Made by a program: the position numbers and the translations under genes
Shown here: positions 1 to 7,924 of the stretch, piece after piece
How the letters are laid out: each line of letters opens with the position of its first letter
How positions within the stretch are numbered: position 1 is the first letter of the stretch
Source: Xiheimicrobium sp052034585
GTDB taxonomy: Bacteria > Myxococcota > Myxococcia > Myxococcales > Myxococcaceae
DNA length: 64,000 nucleotides
Direction of reading: 5' to 3'
NCBI GenBank assembly: GCA_052034585.1
Contig: JBPOIJ010000038.1
Coordinates: 1-64,000, forward strand
The notes under the pieces: model-generated
What the model saw: the letters and a program-made list of their open reading frames with translations, nothing else
Databases searched by the model: none
Told to the model about the DNA's origin: nothing

Positions 1-1
1 C

Positions 2-361
2 ACCTGGCGGGTGAAGGAAGGGAATTGGCTCGAGCGCCCCTCGGCGCGCGCCGACGGAGAGGTCGTCGTGCTGCCGGCGGTGATGACACGCGGCTCTCGG
101 TGGCAGGCGCCCGCGTCGGTCGAGCGCGGGACGCGGGAGCTCGTTCAGTACGAGGTGCTCGCTCTCGATGCCCAGGTCGATCTCCCCACCGGCGTCATCG
201 TCGACGACTGCCTCGTGGTGCTCGAGACCGCCCTCGACGGGACGGCGCCCTACACCCACTACTACTCCCCCAACATCGGCAAGGTCGGGGTGCGCGGGCC
301 GGACGATTGGCTGTACCGGCTCGTCGAGTTCAAGCCCGGCGCCCGCGGTCACCAGGAGTAG
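2..361 (+). CDS. 3' end of an unidentified protein (partial)
   Basis: The reading frame is open from the first bases of the window and ends at TAG 359-361, so the true start lies upstream. The visible ~119 residues are mostly predicted beta-strand, with a stretch reading VPTG-like then DCLVV and later THYYSPNIGKV. This pattern, a conserved Cys followed by a Tyr-rich 'YY(S/A)P.(I/V)G' turn, is common at the C-terminus of TapB/DUF3108-like envelope proteins. That assignment is inference only. A GTG at 11 is in frame but has no ribosome-binding site, so it is not taken as the start. Confidence 0.55.
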   Translation, partial: TWRVKEGNWLERPSARADGEVVVLPAVMTRGSRWQAPASVERGTRELVQYEVLALDAQVDLPTGVIVDDCLVVLETALDGTAPYTHYYSPNIGKVGVRGPDDWLYRLVEFKPGARGHQE

Positions 362-444
362 CCCTGGCGGGCGCCGGTGACCAAACGCGTCAATCGACGT
401 GGCGACCGCACGCAGTGGTGGACAGCCACCGCCGAGTCATTAGG

Positions 445-486
445 AAGCCCCCGACTTTCGCACTTCCTTTCGAAGGGGGCCTTTTC
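445..486 (+). promoter_or_regulatory. Hairpin overlapping the tatT ribosome-binding site
   Basis: GCCCCC at 447-452 can pair with GGGGGC at 475-480, and a short T-run (TTTT) follows at 482-485. The right arm is also the Shine-Dalgarno-like AAGGGGG placed 7 bases before the GTG start at 487. The element could be a weak terminator for the upstream gene or a structure that masks the ribosome-binding site. The stem is only six pairs with a 22-base loop, so both readings are tentative. Confidence 0.3.
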
Positions 487-1317
487 GTGAACAAGCTGAC
501 GATCGTCTTGGTGGTGTCGTTGTTCGGTGCGTGCGCGACCCAGCACGCCGCGAAGTGGGACGAGAAGGTGACGGTGACCGGCGCGGTCGACGCCCAGGCG
601 ATGGGCGACGCCGACACGGCATGGGGCCTCCGGAAGGACCCCACCAAGCTCGCCGAGGCGATCGCCAAGTGGGAGGGCATCGCGGCGAACACCTCCGACG
701 CCGAGCTCTTCACCAAGCTCTCGCGCGCGTACTACTTCCAGGCCGAGCGCTATGGCTTCGAGGACAAGACGGCCGAGCGCGACGCCGCCTACCAGAAGGG
801 CCTCGACTGGGCGACCAGGGGCCTCAAGCTCGCCGCTCCCGAGTTCGCCAAGTCGATGGCCGAGGGAAAGACCCACGCCGAGTCGATCGGCAAGGCGCCC
901 AAGGAAGCGATCGGCCCGATGTACTGGTACGCCACCAACCTCGGGAAGTGGGCCGCGCTCAAGGGCTTCGCGACTCGCCTCCGCTACAAGGACGACATCA
1001 AGGCCACCATCGATCTCGTGAAGACCTACGACGAGATGTACTTCTTCGCCGCGCCCTGGCGCTACCTCGGCAGCTACGAGGCGCAGACCGCGGGTCTCGC
1101 CGGTGGGTCGCTCGACAAGAGCGAGGAGAACTACAAGAAGGCCGTCGAGCTCGCGCCGAACTACCTCGGCACCAAGGTGCTCTGGGCCGACTTCCTCTGC
1201 ACCAAGCGGCAGGACAAGACGACCTACGAGAAGCTCCTCAAGGAAGTGGTGGCCGCCAACGCCGCCGCGATCCCCGAGATCGAGCCCGAGAACCTGCTCG
1301 AGCAGGAGAAGGCCTAG
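487..1317 (+). CDS. tatT: TRAP transporter-associated lipoprotein TatT (TPR trimer subunit), C-terminus cut by in-frame TAG
   Basis: A 276-residue lipoprotein starting at GTG 487 behind AAGGGGG. Residues 1-18 form a signal peptide with lipobox FGAC. The body is all-helical, with TPR-like segments (for example SRAYYFQAERY and SEENYKKAVELAPNYLG), matching the TatT component family that partners DctP-type TRAP binding proteins in periplasmic ligand handling. It is the first gene of a TatT-DctP-DctQ-DctM operon, which supports the call. Oddity: translation stops at TAG 1315-1317 after LLEQEKA, yet the same frame continues as KLLSQIDEKF to TGA 1348-1350. That tail resembles the usual end of the family, so the TAG looks like a point mutation or a sequence error. 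Confidence 0.8.
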   Translation: MNKLTIVLVVSLFGACATQHAAKWDEKVTVTGAVDAQAMGDADTAWGLRKDPTKLAEAIAKWEGIAANTSDAELFTKLSRAYYFQAERYGFEDKTAERDAAYQKGLDWATRGLKLAAPEFAKSMAEGKTHAESIGKAPKEAIGPMYWYATNLGKWAALKGFATRLRYKDDIKATIDLVKTYDEMYFFAAPWRYLGSYEAQTAGLAGGSLDKSEENYKKAVELAPNYLGTKVLWADFLCTKRQDKTTYEKLLKEVVAANAAAIPEIEPENLLEQEKA

Positions 1318-1424
1318 AAGCTGCTCTCGCAGATCGACGAGAAGTTCTGAGCGTCGTGAAGCTCGCCGCGGGTGGTCCGTCGACCCCCCGACCATCATCA
1401 GCCAGCCTCACCCGGAGGTCTCTC

Positions 1425-2420
1425 GTGAAGCACCTCGTCTTGTCGTGCGTTCTCCTCGCCTCGTCGTTCGCCCTCGCCGACGACAAGCAGTTCGTCGTCA
1501 AGGTCGCCTCGGTCGCCCCCGAAGGAACTCCCTGGTCGGAGTGGCTCGACGGGGTGAAGGCCCGCATCGAGAAGGACTCGGGCGGCAAGGTGAAGCTGAA
1601 GCTCTTCTTGGGCAGCAAGCTCGGCGGCGAGAAGGAGACCGCTGAGGAGACCCGCAACGGCAACGTCGGCCTGTGGGGCGGCGGCGTCGGTTCACTCGGC
1701 AACTACGTGCCCGAGCTCGTCGGTCTCGAGCTGCCCTACCTGTACACGAGCGAGGCCGAAGCCGACTTCGTGTTGGACAAGATTCGCCCCCAAGTGACCA
1801 AGCTGCTCGAGGCCAAGGGCTTCGTGATGGTGATGTGGGCCGAGAACGGCTGGCACGGCTACGGCATCAAGGGGAAGTGCGTCGCCACCCCCGATGACAT
1901 GAAGGGCCTCAAGATGCGCTCGCAGGAATCCTACGTGCACATGGAGACCTACAAGGCCTTCGGCGCCTCGCCCGTCGAGATGTCGGTGCCCGAGGTGATG
2001 GGCGCGCTCCAGACGGGCACCGTCGACGGCTACTCGAACAGCCCGCTCCTGTCGCAAGCGACCAGTTGGTACAAGGGCATCAGCCACTACACCTTCACCA
2101 AGCACATCTACCAGCCGGCGATCCTCGTCCTCTCGAAGAAGGTCTACGACGGAATGCCGCCCGACCTGCAGAAGCTGATGGTGGTGCGGACCGAGGAGCG
2201 CTCGGGCATCGAGGGCGTGCGAACGTTGACCGAGCCGCTGCTCGACAACTTCACCGCCGCGAAGAAGACGGTCTGCAAGCTGACCCCGGACCAAGCGAAG
2301 GTGTGGCAGGAGAAGGCCAAGCCAGTGTGGGACGTCTACGCGAAGAAGAGCCCCGGCAACAAAGCGCTCCTCGACGCGATCCTGGCGGCGAAGAAGGAGT
2401 TCGCTGCGGGCAAGAAGTGA
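1425..2420 (+). CDS. dctP: TRAP transporter periplasmic solute-binding protein, DctP family
   Basis: A 331-residue exported protein. GTG 1425 is preceded by GGAGG (1414-1418), and the first ~18 residues are a signal peptide ending ALA before DDKQ. The mature part has the DctP fold hallmarks: VKVASVAPEGTPWSEW at the N-terminus, GGKVKLKLF, GGEKETAEETRNG, and the specificity-region stretch LKMRSQESYV with an Arg expected to bind a ligand carboxylate. It captures a small organic acid or similar solute in the periplasm for the DctQM permease encoded directly downstream, probably with TatT. The substrate cannot be read from the sequence. The 3-base gap to the next gene implies one operon. Confidence 0.9.
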   Translation: MKHLVLSCVLLASSFALADDKQFVVKVASVAPEGTPWSEWLDGVKARIEKDSGGKVKLKLFLGSKLGGEKETAEETRNGNVGLWGGGVGSLGNYVPELVGLELPYLYTSEAEADFVLDKIRPQVTKLLEAKGFVMVMWAENGWHGYGIKGKCVATPDDMKGLKMRSQESYVHMETYKAFGASPVEMSVPEVMGALQTGTVDGYSNSPLLSQATSWYKGISHYTFTKHIYQPAILVLSKKVYDGMPPDLQKLMVVRTEERSGIEGVRTLTEPLLDNFTAAKKTVCKLTPDQAKVWQEKAKPVWDVYAKKSPGNKALLDAILAAKKEFAAGKK

Positions 2421-2423
2421 TTC

Positions 2424-3284
2424 GTGAACGCGCTCCGCAAGGCCATCGATCGGCTCGATGACGGCGTGCTGATGATCGAGCGGGTGCTCCTCGTCGTCAG
2501 CCTGTCGGCGATGACGATGCTCGTCTCGCTCGACGTCGTTCAGCGCACCTTCTCGCGCCAGGTCTCGAAGACGGCCACCCTGATCCTCGGGCTGCTCTCG
2601 AACCCGTCGCCGGAGACCCAGCAGCTCGTCATCGAGACGATCGGGCCCTGGGTGTTCAACCTGGGCTCCTTGCTCCTGCTCGTCCTCGCCGCCCACTCCT
2701 CGAGGTCGATCGCCGCCGAACGCAACAAGGCGCCGATGCCAGGCTTCGGTCGCTCGGCCCTCGTGGGCGCTGGGGTGTGGCTGGGCCTCGCGGCCTTCAT
2801 CAAGGGCCTGCTCTGGGTGTTCCCTTCGAGCGTGCCTGGCGCGCAGAAGTTCTCGCTCGGGCTCATGCTCTGGAGCGGCATGTTGGGCGCCTCGATCGCC
2901 ACCCGCCAGCGCCGCCACATCGCGCTCGACACCATCAGGAAGACGCTCGACGAGAAGCTGGGCCGCACGTTCTCCCTCATCGGCGGCGTCGTGACCTTCC
3001 TCTTCTGTGCGTTGCTCACCGTGCTCGCCGTTCAGCAGCTGTATGGAGAGTTCGTGCTCTGGAAGGACGGTGACGGCGTCGGCGTCTTCGATGCGCTCCC
3101 GATTCCGAAGTGGCTGATGACGCTGTCGCTGCCGCTCGCCTTCGGCACCATGGCGCTCCGGTTCCTCGGTTCCGGCGTGCGTGACTACCTCTGGGGTCCG
3201 CCCGTCGGCGGCGTCGATGCGCACGGCGTCGACATGGATCAGCTCGCGAAAGACGCCGCTTCGGTCGGTGGGGACGGGACGTGA
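2424..3284 (+). CDS. dctQ: TRAP transporter small permease subunit, DctQ family
   Basis: A 286-residue membrane protein starting at GTG 2424, three bases after the dctP stop. It has about six hydrophobic segments (roughly residues 16-38, 72-95, 112-135, 147-165, 184-208 and 228-250), against four in the usual ~160-residue DctQ, so it belongs to the longer class. The family motif appears as RQRRHIALD near residue 158. DctQ scaffolds the DctM large subunit in the inner membrane, and together they drive sodium-coupled uptake of the DctP-bound solute. Its stop TGA (3282-3284) overlaps the ATG of the next gene by one base, indicating translational coupling. Confidence 0.85.
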   Translation: MNALRKAIDRLDDGVLMIERVLLVVSLSAMTMLVSLDVVQRTFSRQVSKTATLILGLLSNPSPETQQLVIETIGPWVFNLGSLLLLVLAAHSSRSIAAERNKAPMPGFGRSALVGAGVWLGLAAFIKGLLWVFPSSVPGAQKFSLGLMLWSGMLGASIATRQRRHIALDTIRKTLDEKLGRTFSLIGGVVTFLFCALLTVLAVQQLYGEFVLWKDGDGVGVFDALPIPKWLMTLSLPLAFGTMALRFLGSGVRDYLWGPPVGGVDAHGVDMDQLAKDAASVGGDGT

Positions 3285-5002
3285 TGGACGTCTCGCTCCC
3301 GAAGATCCTCGCGCTCGTCGCCGTCGGGGCGCTGGCGGTGCTCGCGTATCGGAAGAGGCGCACCGGGCTGATCGCCTGGCTCGGGCTCCTCACCGGCTTG
3401 TTCGTCTTCACCGGCAAGGTCGCGTTCCTCGTCTTCGCCATCATCTTGAGCTCGCTGCTGCTCGGCCTGCCGCTCTTCGTCCTCATGGGCGGCATCGGCG
3501 TCATGTGCATCGCGCTCTTGACCAGCGACGACCTGCCGGTGGCGATTCGGAAGATCCTCGAGCTCGCCGGCAAGGAAGTGCTCCTCGCGATCCCGTTCTT
3601 CGTGGTCGCGGGCGAGCTGATGACCCAGGGCACCCTCGCCCGGCGGCTGATCGACTTCATGCGCGCGGCCTTCGGGTGGATTCCGGGCGGCCTCGCGGTC
3701 TCGGCGGTGGCGGGCTGCGTCTTCTTCGCGGCGATCTCCGGCTCCTCTCCGGTCACCGTCGTCGCCATCGGCAGCATCATGGTGCCGGCGCTGGTGAAGG
3801 CGAAGTACCCGAAGGACTTCTCGGTCGGGCTCCTCACCACCGCGGGCTCGCTCGGCATCCTCATTCCGCCGTCGATCCCCATGATCATCTATTCGATCAT
3901 GGTGTCGGGCTCGACGCCGGTCGATCCCACCGAGCTCTTCGTCGCCGGCATCGTGCCCGGGCTGTTCATCGGGCTCTTGCTCGCGATCTACGCGGTGACG
4001 CAGGGCGTTCGCTTCAAGATTCCCCGTGAGCCGTTCTCTGCGCAGCGGCTGTGGAGCGCCACCCGCGAGGGCTTCTGGTCGCTCCTCCTGCCGGTGATCA
4101 TCCTCGGGGGCATCTACACCGGCATCTTCACCGCCACCGAGGCGTCGGCCGTCTCGGTCGTCTACGCGCTCGCCGTCGAGGTCTTCATTCACGGCGAGAT
4201 GGATCGGAAGAAGCTGTTCGCGGTCACCGAGAACTCGATGACCGTGATGGGCTCGCTGCTCGTCATCATCGCCCTCGCGTTGACGCTCAACTACGTGCTC
4301 GTCGATCAGGAAGTGCCCGACAAGATGGTCGCGGTGCTCAAGGACGCCAACCTCTCGCGGGTGGGGTTCCTCCTCTTCGTGAACCTGCTCCTGCTGATCG
4401 TCGGCATGTTCATGGACATCATGAGCGCGATCTTGATCATCGCGCCGATGCTCGCGCCCATGGCCGCGGCGGTCGGCATCGACCCGATCCACATGGGGAT
4501 CATCTTCATCGTGAACCTGGAGATCGGGTACCTGACCCCGCCCGTCGGCCTCAACCTCTTCGTCAGCTCGACGCTCTTCAAGGAGAGCATCGGCTTCGTG
4601 GTGCGCGCCGTCGTCCCGACGCTCCTCATCATGCTGGTCGCGCTCGCCATCGTCTCCTACGTGCCGAGCATGGCGACTGGGCTCGTCTTCGCCTTGCGCA
4701 ACGAGCCCAAGCCCGAGCCGACGGTCGAGCGGGTCGGTGCTCCGCCGCCCTCGATCGACGCGGGCGAGCCCGAGCCCACTGCAGAGCTCAGCCTCCAGGA
4801 GTTGATGAAGCGGAGGAAGGCGGCCGATGCCGGCGAGCCAGCACCGGAGTCGCCGCCCGACGCCGAGCTCAGCCTGCAGGAGTTGATGAAGCGCCAGAAG
4901 GCCAGGCAAGACGCGGGCTCAGAGGCAGCGCCGCCGGCAGAGCCGCCTCGCGAGAAGACGCTCCAGGAGTTGATGCAGGCGCAGAAGCGAGATGCTGGGT
5001 GA
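3284..5002 (+). CDS. dctM: TRAP transporter large permease subunit, DctM family, with repeat-bearing C-terminal tail
   Basis: A 572-residue protein starting at ATG 3284, which overlaps the dctQ stop as TGATG; GTG 3281 is the alternative start. Residues 1 to ~470 hold a dozen or more membrane segments with DctM-like stretches (ISGSSPVTVVAIGSIM, GILIPPSIPMIIY, NLEIGYLTPPVGLN), forming the sodium:solute channel. The last ~100 residues are an extra hydrophilic Pro/Glu/Ala-rich tail with three copies of a (S/T)LQELM(K/Q) module, encoded near 4785-4813, 4865-4893 and 4957-4979. Usual DctM proteins end soon after the last helix, so the tail is an unusual addition. The gene ends back-to-back with the convergent acetyltransferase at 5003. 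Confidence 0.88.
   Translation: MDVSLPKILALVAVGALAVLAYRKRRTGLIAWLGLLTGLFVFTGKVAFLVFAIILSSLLLGLPLFVLMGGIGVMCIALLTSDDLPVAIRKILELAGKEVLLAIPFFVVAGELMTQGTLARRLIDFMRAAFGWIPGGLAVSAVAGCVFFAAISGSSPVTVVAIGSIMVPALVKAKYPKDFSVGLLTTAGSLGILIPPSIPMIIYSIMVSGSTPVDPTELFVAGIVPGLFIGLLLAIYAVTQGVRFKIPREPFSAQRLWSATREGFWSLLLPVIILGGIYTGIFTATEASAVSVVYALAVEVFIHGEMDRKKLFAVTENSMTVMGSLLVIIALALTLNYVLVDQEVPDKMVAVLKDANLSRVGFLLFVNLLLLIVGMFMDIMSAILIIAPMLAPMAAAVGIDPIHMGIIFIVNLEIGYLTPPVGLNLFVSSTLFKESIGFVVRAVVPTLLIMLVALAIVSYVPSMATGLVFALRNEPKPEPTVERVGAPPPSIDAGEPEPTAELSLQELMKRRKAADAGEPAPESPPDAELSLQELMKRQKARQDAGSEAAPPAEPPREKTLQELMQAQKRDAG
4785..4979 (+). repeat. Three diverged copies of a (S/T)LQELM module at the DctM C-terminus
   Basis: Two copies (4785-4813 and 4865-4893) are nearly identical, both encoding ELSLQELMKR. 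A shorter third copy (4957-4979) encodes TLQELMQ. Each is followed by a charged stretch ending in DAG and separated by proline-rich spacers. The repeats lie in frame within dctM and are predicted to be short amphipathic helices. Confidence 0.8.
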
Positions 5003-5446
5003 TCAGGTCTTCTCGAGCTCCCAGCCCGAGACCTTGAAGCCCGCTTGTTTGAAGACGTCGCCGTCGGGGCCCGCGTCGCTGGGCAACAAGAAGCTGATCA
5101 CCTGACAGCCCCGCGACTTGAGGTACGCCTCGGCCTCGCGCACCAGCCGCTCGCCGATGCCCTGGCCCTTCCAGCCTGGCGCGACCGAGAGCGCGAGAAT
5201 GCGCCCGAGCTGTTGGCCGGTGAACGGGTGAGGTCCCACCACGCGCGCAACCGCCGCGCCGATCGCGCGCCCATCGTAGTCGGCCACCAAGAGGCCCTCC
5301 GGCTCCTCCGACAGGCTCGACTCGATGAGCGAACGAAAGGTCTCGATCCACCGCGTGCGCGCCGGAAAGCGCTTCGTCGTCTCGAGCTCCAGCAGCTCGA
5401 GCACCGGGAGATCGGTCACCTTCACCCTGCGAACGACCAAGGGCAT
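5003..5446 (-). CDS. GNAT-family N-acetyltransferase
   Basis: A 147-residue single-domain GNAT protein that transfers an acyl group from acyl-CoA to an amine; the acceptor is unknown. Acetyl-CoA-binding motif A is clear at about residues 85-113 (LSVAPGWKGQGIGERLV), with the pyrophosphate-binding Q/GxGxG/A turn seen as KGQGIG. Motif B follows near VISFLLPSDAG, and QAGFKV is the typical C-terminal turn. It lies 7 bases downstream of a LysR regulator on the same strand and is probably co-transcribed with it. It converges on dctM with no gap. Confidence 0.85.
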   Translation of the reverse strand: MPLVVRRVKVTDLPVLELLELETTKRFPARTRWIETFRSLIESSLSEEPEGLLVADYDGRAIGAAVARVVGPHPFTGQQLGRILALSVAPGWKGQGIGERLVREAEAYLKSRGCQVISFLLPSDAGPDGDVFKQAGFKVSGWELEKT

Positions 5447-5453
5447 CGAGCGC

Positions 5454-6344
5454 TCACTCCTCGGCTGTCAGCTTCTTGAAGGTGTCGAGCACCGCCTGCG
5501 ACGCCCGCGAGAGGTACTTGCCCTTGCGCACGAGGATGCCGATGGGACGGGTGAAGGTGCCCTCGGCGAAGGGCTTGGCCACCACGCTGCCCTGAGTCAC
5601 CTCTTGGTACACGGTCGGCTGCGGGAGCACCGAGACGCCCAACCCCAGCTCGACCGCGCGCTTGATCGTCTCGACGTTGTCGAGCTCCATCGCCACGTTC
5701 AGCTCGAGCCCCTTGTCGCGGAAGATCTTGTCGATGCCCTTGCGCGAGGGCGCTTCGCGATCGAACGCGATGAAGGGCAGGCCCGCCACCGCGCTGAGCG
5801 CCACCTTGGCCTTCGTCGACAGCGGGTGGCCCGGCGGGACCACGACCGCGAGCTTGTCGTCACGGAAGGGCACGATGTCGACGCCTGCGCGCTGCTGCGG
5901 GTACGCGACCAACCCGAGATCGGCCGCGCCGAGGATCACGTCGTCGTAGACCTGATCGCTGCGCCGGTAGTTGAGCCGGAGGTTCACCTTCGGGTGCGTG
6001 CGCAAGAGCTCACGCTGCACGTTCGACAGCTCGTGCAGACCCACCGAGTAGATCGCCGACACGTTGCAGGTGCCAGAGACGTCGGTCGCCTGCTCGCGAA
6101 TCTCGCCTTCCACCTCGGAGAACCGCGCGAGGATCTCCTTGCAGCCGCGAAAGAGCCGCTCGCCCGCGGGAGTGGGGGTCACCTGCCGGGCGCTCCGAGA
6201 GAGCAGCCGCTGCTCGTACCGCGTCTCGAGCGCCCGAATCTGCTGGCTGACCGCACTCTGGGTGACGTGGTTGAGCTGCGCCGCGCGTGAGAACGACCCC
6301 GTCTCGACGACGTCGACGAACATCTTGAGCGACTCGAGTTGCAT
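5454..6344 (-). CDS. LysR-family transcriptional regulator
   Basis: A 296-residue regulator with an N-terminal winged helix-turn-helix at residues 1-60 (FSRAAQLNHVTQSAVSQQI is the recognition region). A linker and a periplasmic-binding-like effector domain from ~90 to 290 follow. The effector domain has features of the CysB/CbbR branch (VGLHELSNVQRELLRTHPKV; DLGLVAYPQQR; ELGLGVSVLPQ). It would bind DNA as a tetramer and respond to a small ligand. The regulated operon is uncertain because no divergent partner adjoins it. The downstream acetyltransferase, 7 bases away, is a likely co-regulated gene. Confidence 0.88.
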   Translation of the reverse strand: MQLESLKMFVDVVETGSFSRAAQLNHVTQSAVSQQIRALETRYEQRLLSRSARQVTPTPAGERLFRGCKEILARFSEVEGEIREQATDVSGTCNVSAIYSVGLHELSNVQRELLRTHPKVNLRLNYRRSDQVYDDVILGAADLGLVAYPQQRAGVDIVPFRDDKLAVVVPPGHPLSTKAKVALSAVAGLPFIAFDREAPSRKGIDKIFRDKGLELNVAMELDNVETIKRAVELGLGVSVLPQPTVYQEVTQGSVVAKPFAEGTFTRPIGILVRKGKYLSRASQAVLDTFKKLTAEE

Positions 6345-6449
6345 GGACTCCTCAGTTCCACTTCGCGATCGGAGGTGGTGGCGCAGGAGAACTAATCGGA
6401 GCCGCGCATAAGCGCAACTGACACTGACTCGAAGCGGTGAACGTGGTGC

Positions 6450-7802
6450 CTACATCACCCACTGCAGGCTGACCTGCCCACCCAGGTACTGATCGGCGGC
6501 AGCCGGAGCGGTGAAGCGCGCGCCCTCTTCGGGGTTGAGGGTCAGGAAGTAGCGGGTCCAGTCGATGCCGGCGCGTGCCTGGAGGTTCGGCATCAGCTCG
6601 AAGCTGACGCCAGCGGTCGCATCGACCGCGATGCCCTTCGCCCGCTTGAAGTACGCGTCCGTTCCGAGCTCACCCAGACTCACGAGGAAGGTGAAGCCGC
6701 CCATCACGTCGACCCCGATGGGCCCCAGCTTCGCGAGCCGAATCCCCACCGCTCCCCGAGCGCCGTTGTAGGTGACGCTCGGAATGTTCGGGCGAGGCGT
6801 GCCGTCGTTCGCCGCGACGGGATCGATGGAGAACCTCTGAGTCGAGAAGCCGGCCGCCGCCTCGATCGAGAACATCTCTCCCAGCGGCTGCCGGAACGCA
6901 CCCGAGATGCGGAACCGGTCCGACCGCGTTCCGAACCGCGAGGTGTCTTGCTTCGACGCCACCCCCACCGCGATGTCACCCGCGAAGGCGACGCCGAGGT
7001 TGGCGACGATGCCCGAGGTGAAGTGCGCGCCTGGGTACCACGCCGCATCGAGCGCGACCGACGGCGCGAAGCCCAAGCTGTACCGCGCCAAGGTTTGATC
7101 GGGATCACCGGTCCACGAGAGCGATCGGCCGAACCCGCGGAAGCCCAGCCCGAGTCGCAGGGCCGGCAGCGGTGAGGCGGTCGAGGGCTCTTCGGCGCTG
7201 CTGCCGATCGAGGTGGATGACGACGAGGTGCTCGTGCTCGTCGAGCTCTCCTTCTTTCTCTCCGGCTCGGCGGCCTTCGCGATCGGCTCCGACTTCTTCG
7301 ACTCCGGCTCCACCTTCTTCGCCTCGGGCTCGGCCTTCTTCGGCTCCGGGTCGATCTCCACTGGCGGGGCCTTGTCCGCGCCCGGCGCTTGTCCCGTCGC
7401 GCAGGCCAGGGCGATCGCTCCAGCGACGTTCTTCGGAATCGCCTTCAGCGGCTTGCGCGCCGCGGCTCGAAACACCTGCGTCTCGAGGGGCGTCCCGTCG
7501 GCGCCATTGAGCACCGTCAGCGTCCACGCGTCTCCCATCGCTCTCGCCATCACCACCGCGATCGCCTTCGCCGGCGCGGTCACGGTGCGCACCTCCTTCG
7601 CCGTCGGCGCATCGGACAACCCAGCGCGGTTGATCGCGACGGCGAAGCGGCCCCCCAACGTGCTCTGCAGCAGCTTGGCCATCGCCGGTGGCGCATCGAC
7701 GACGACGGCTGGCTTGGCGCCACTCGCCGCGGCGGGCCTCTTCTTGGGGGCGGCGCTCACGGCCAGCGACGCGAGGACGACGGAGAGGAGCAACATTCGC
7801 AT
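6450..7802 (-). CDS. Secreted protein with low-complexity linker and C-terminal outer-membrane beta-barrel-like domain
   Basis: 450 residues, family not recognised. A signal peptide (residues 1-18) ends in AVSAA. Residues ~35-145 form a small alpha/beta domain with VAVINRAG-like strands and two Cys-free blocks. Residues ~148-185 are charged repeats of the form EPKK/EPEAKK, followed by an almost pure Ser/Thr run (~186-200). From ~212 to the end there are alternating strands typical of a barrel with glycine/aromatic girdles (GLGFRGFG, FAPSVALDAAWY, DWTRYFLTL), closing in LQWVM. The domain order resembles myxobacterial proteins with a receptor-type N-domain tethered to a barrel. Function unknown. 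Confidence 0.6.
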   Translation of the reverse strand: MRMLLLSVVLASLAVSAAPKKRPAAASGAKPAVVVDAPPAMAKLLQSTLGGRFAVAINRAGLSDAPTAKEVRTVTAPAKAIAVVMARAMGDAWTLTVLNGADGTPLETQVFRAAARKPLKAIPKNVAGAIALACATGQAPGADKAPPVEIDPEPKKAEPEAKKVEPESKKSEPIAKAAEPERKKESSTSTSTSSSSTSIGSSAEEPSTASPLPALRLGLGFRGFGRSLSWTGDPDQTLARYSLGFAPSVALDAAWYPGAHFTSGIVANLGVAFAGDIAVGVASKQDTSRFGTRSDRFRISGAFRQPLGEMFSIEAAAGFSTQRFSIDPVAANDGTPRPNIPSVTYNGARGAVGIRLAKLGPIGVDVMGGFTFLVSLGELGTDAYFKRAKGIAVDATAGVSFELMPNLQARAGIDWTRYFLTLNPEEGARFTAPAAADQYLGGQVSLQWVM

Positions 7803-7851
7803 GGCCGAATTGTCGCTCGACTCGTTCGATTCGTCGCGTGCTCGTCGCGCA

Positions 7852-7889
7852 AGAGGTGTGCCGGGCTGCTACCTCTCGTGCTCACACCT
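7852..7889. repeat. Two mutually exclusive short inverted repeats
   Basis: In the 122-base gap between two minus-strand genes, AGGTGTG (7854-7860) pairs with CACACCT (7883-7889), while AGAGGT (7852-7857) pairs with ACCTCT (7871-7876). The two hairpins share bases and cannot form together. This could be a weak terminator after the creatininase-family gene. No T-run follows. Confidence 0.3.
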
Positions 7890-7924
7890 GCCGTGCACAC
7901 TTGCGCCCGACGATTCGTTCGTTC

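Noticed and set aside
445..486. A clear rho-independent terminator after the first partial gene
   Set aside because: The stem is only six pairs with a large loop and an interrupted four-T run, and its right arm is the next gene's ribosome-binding site, so it is listed only as a tentative regulatory hairpin.
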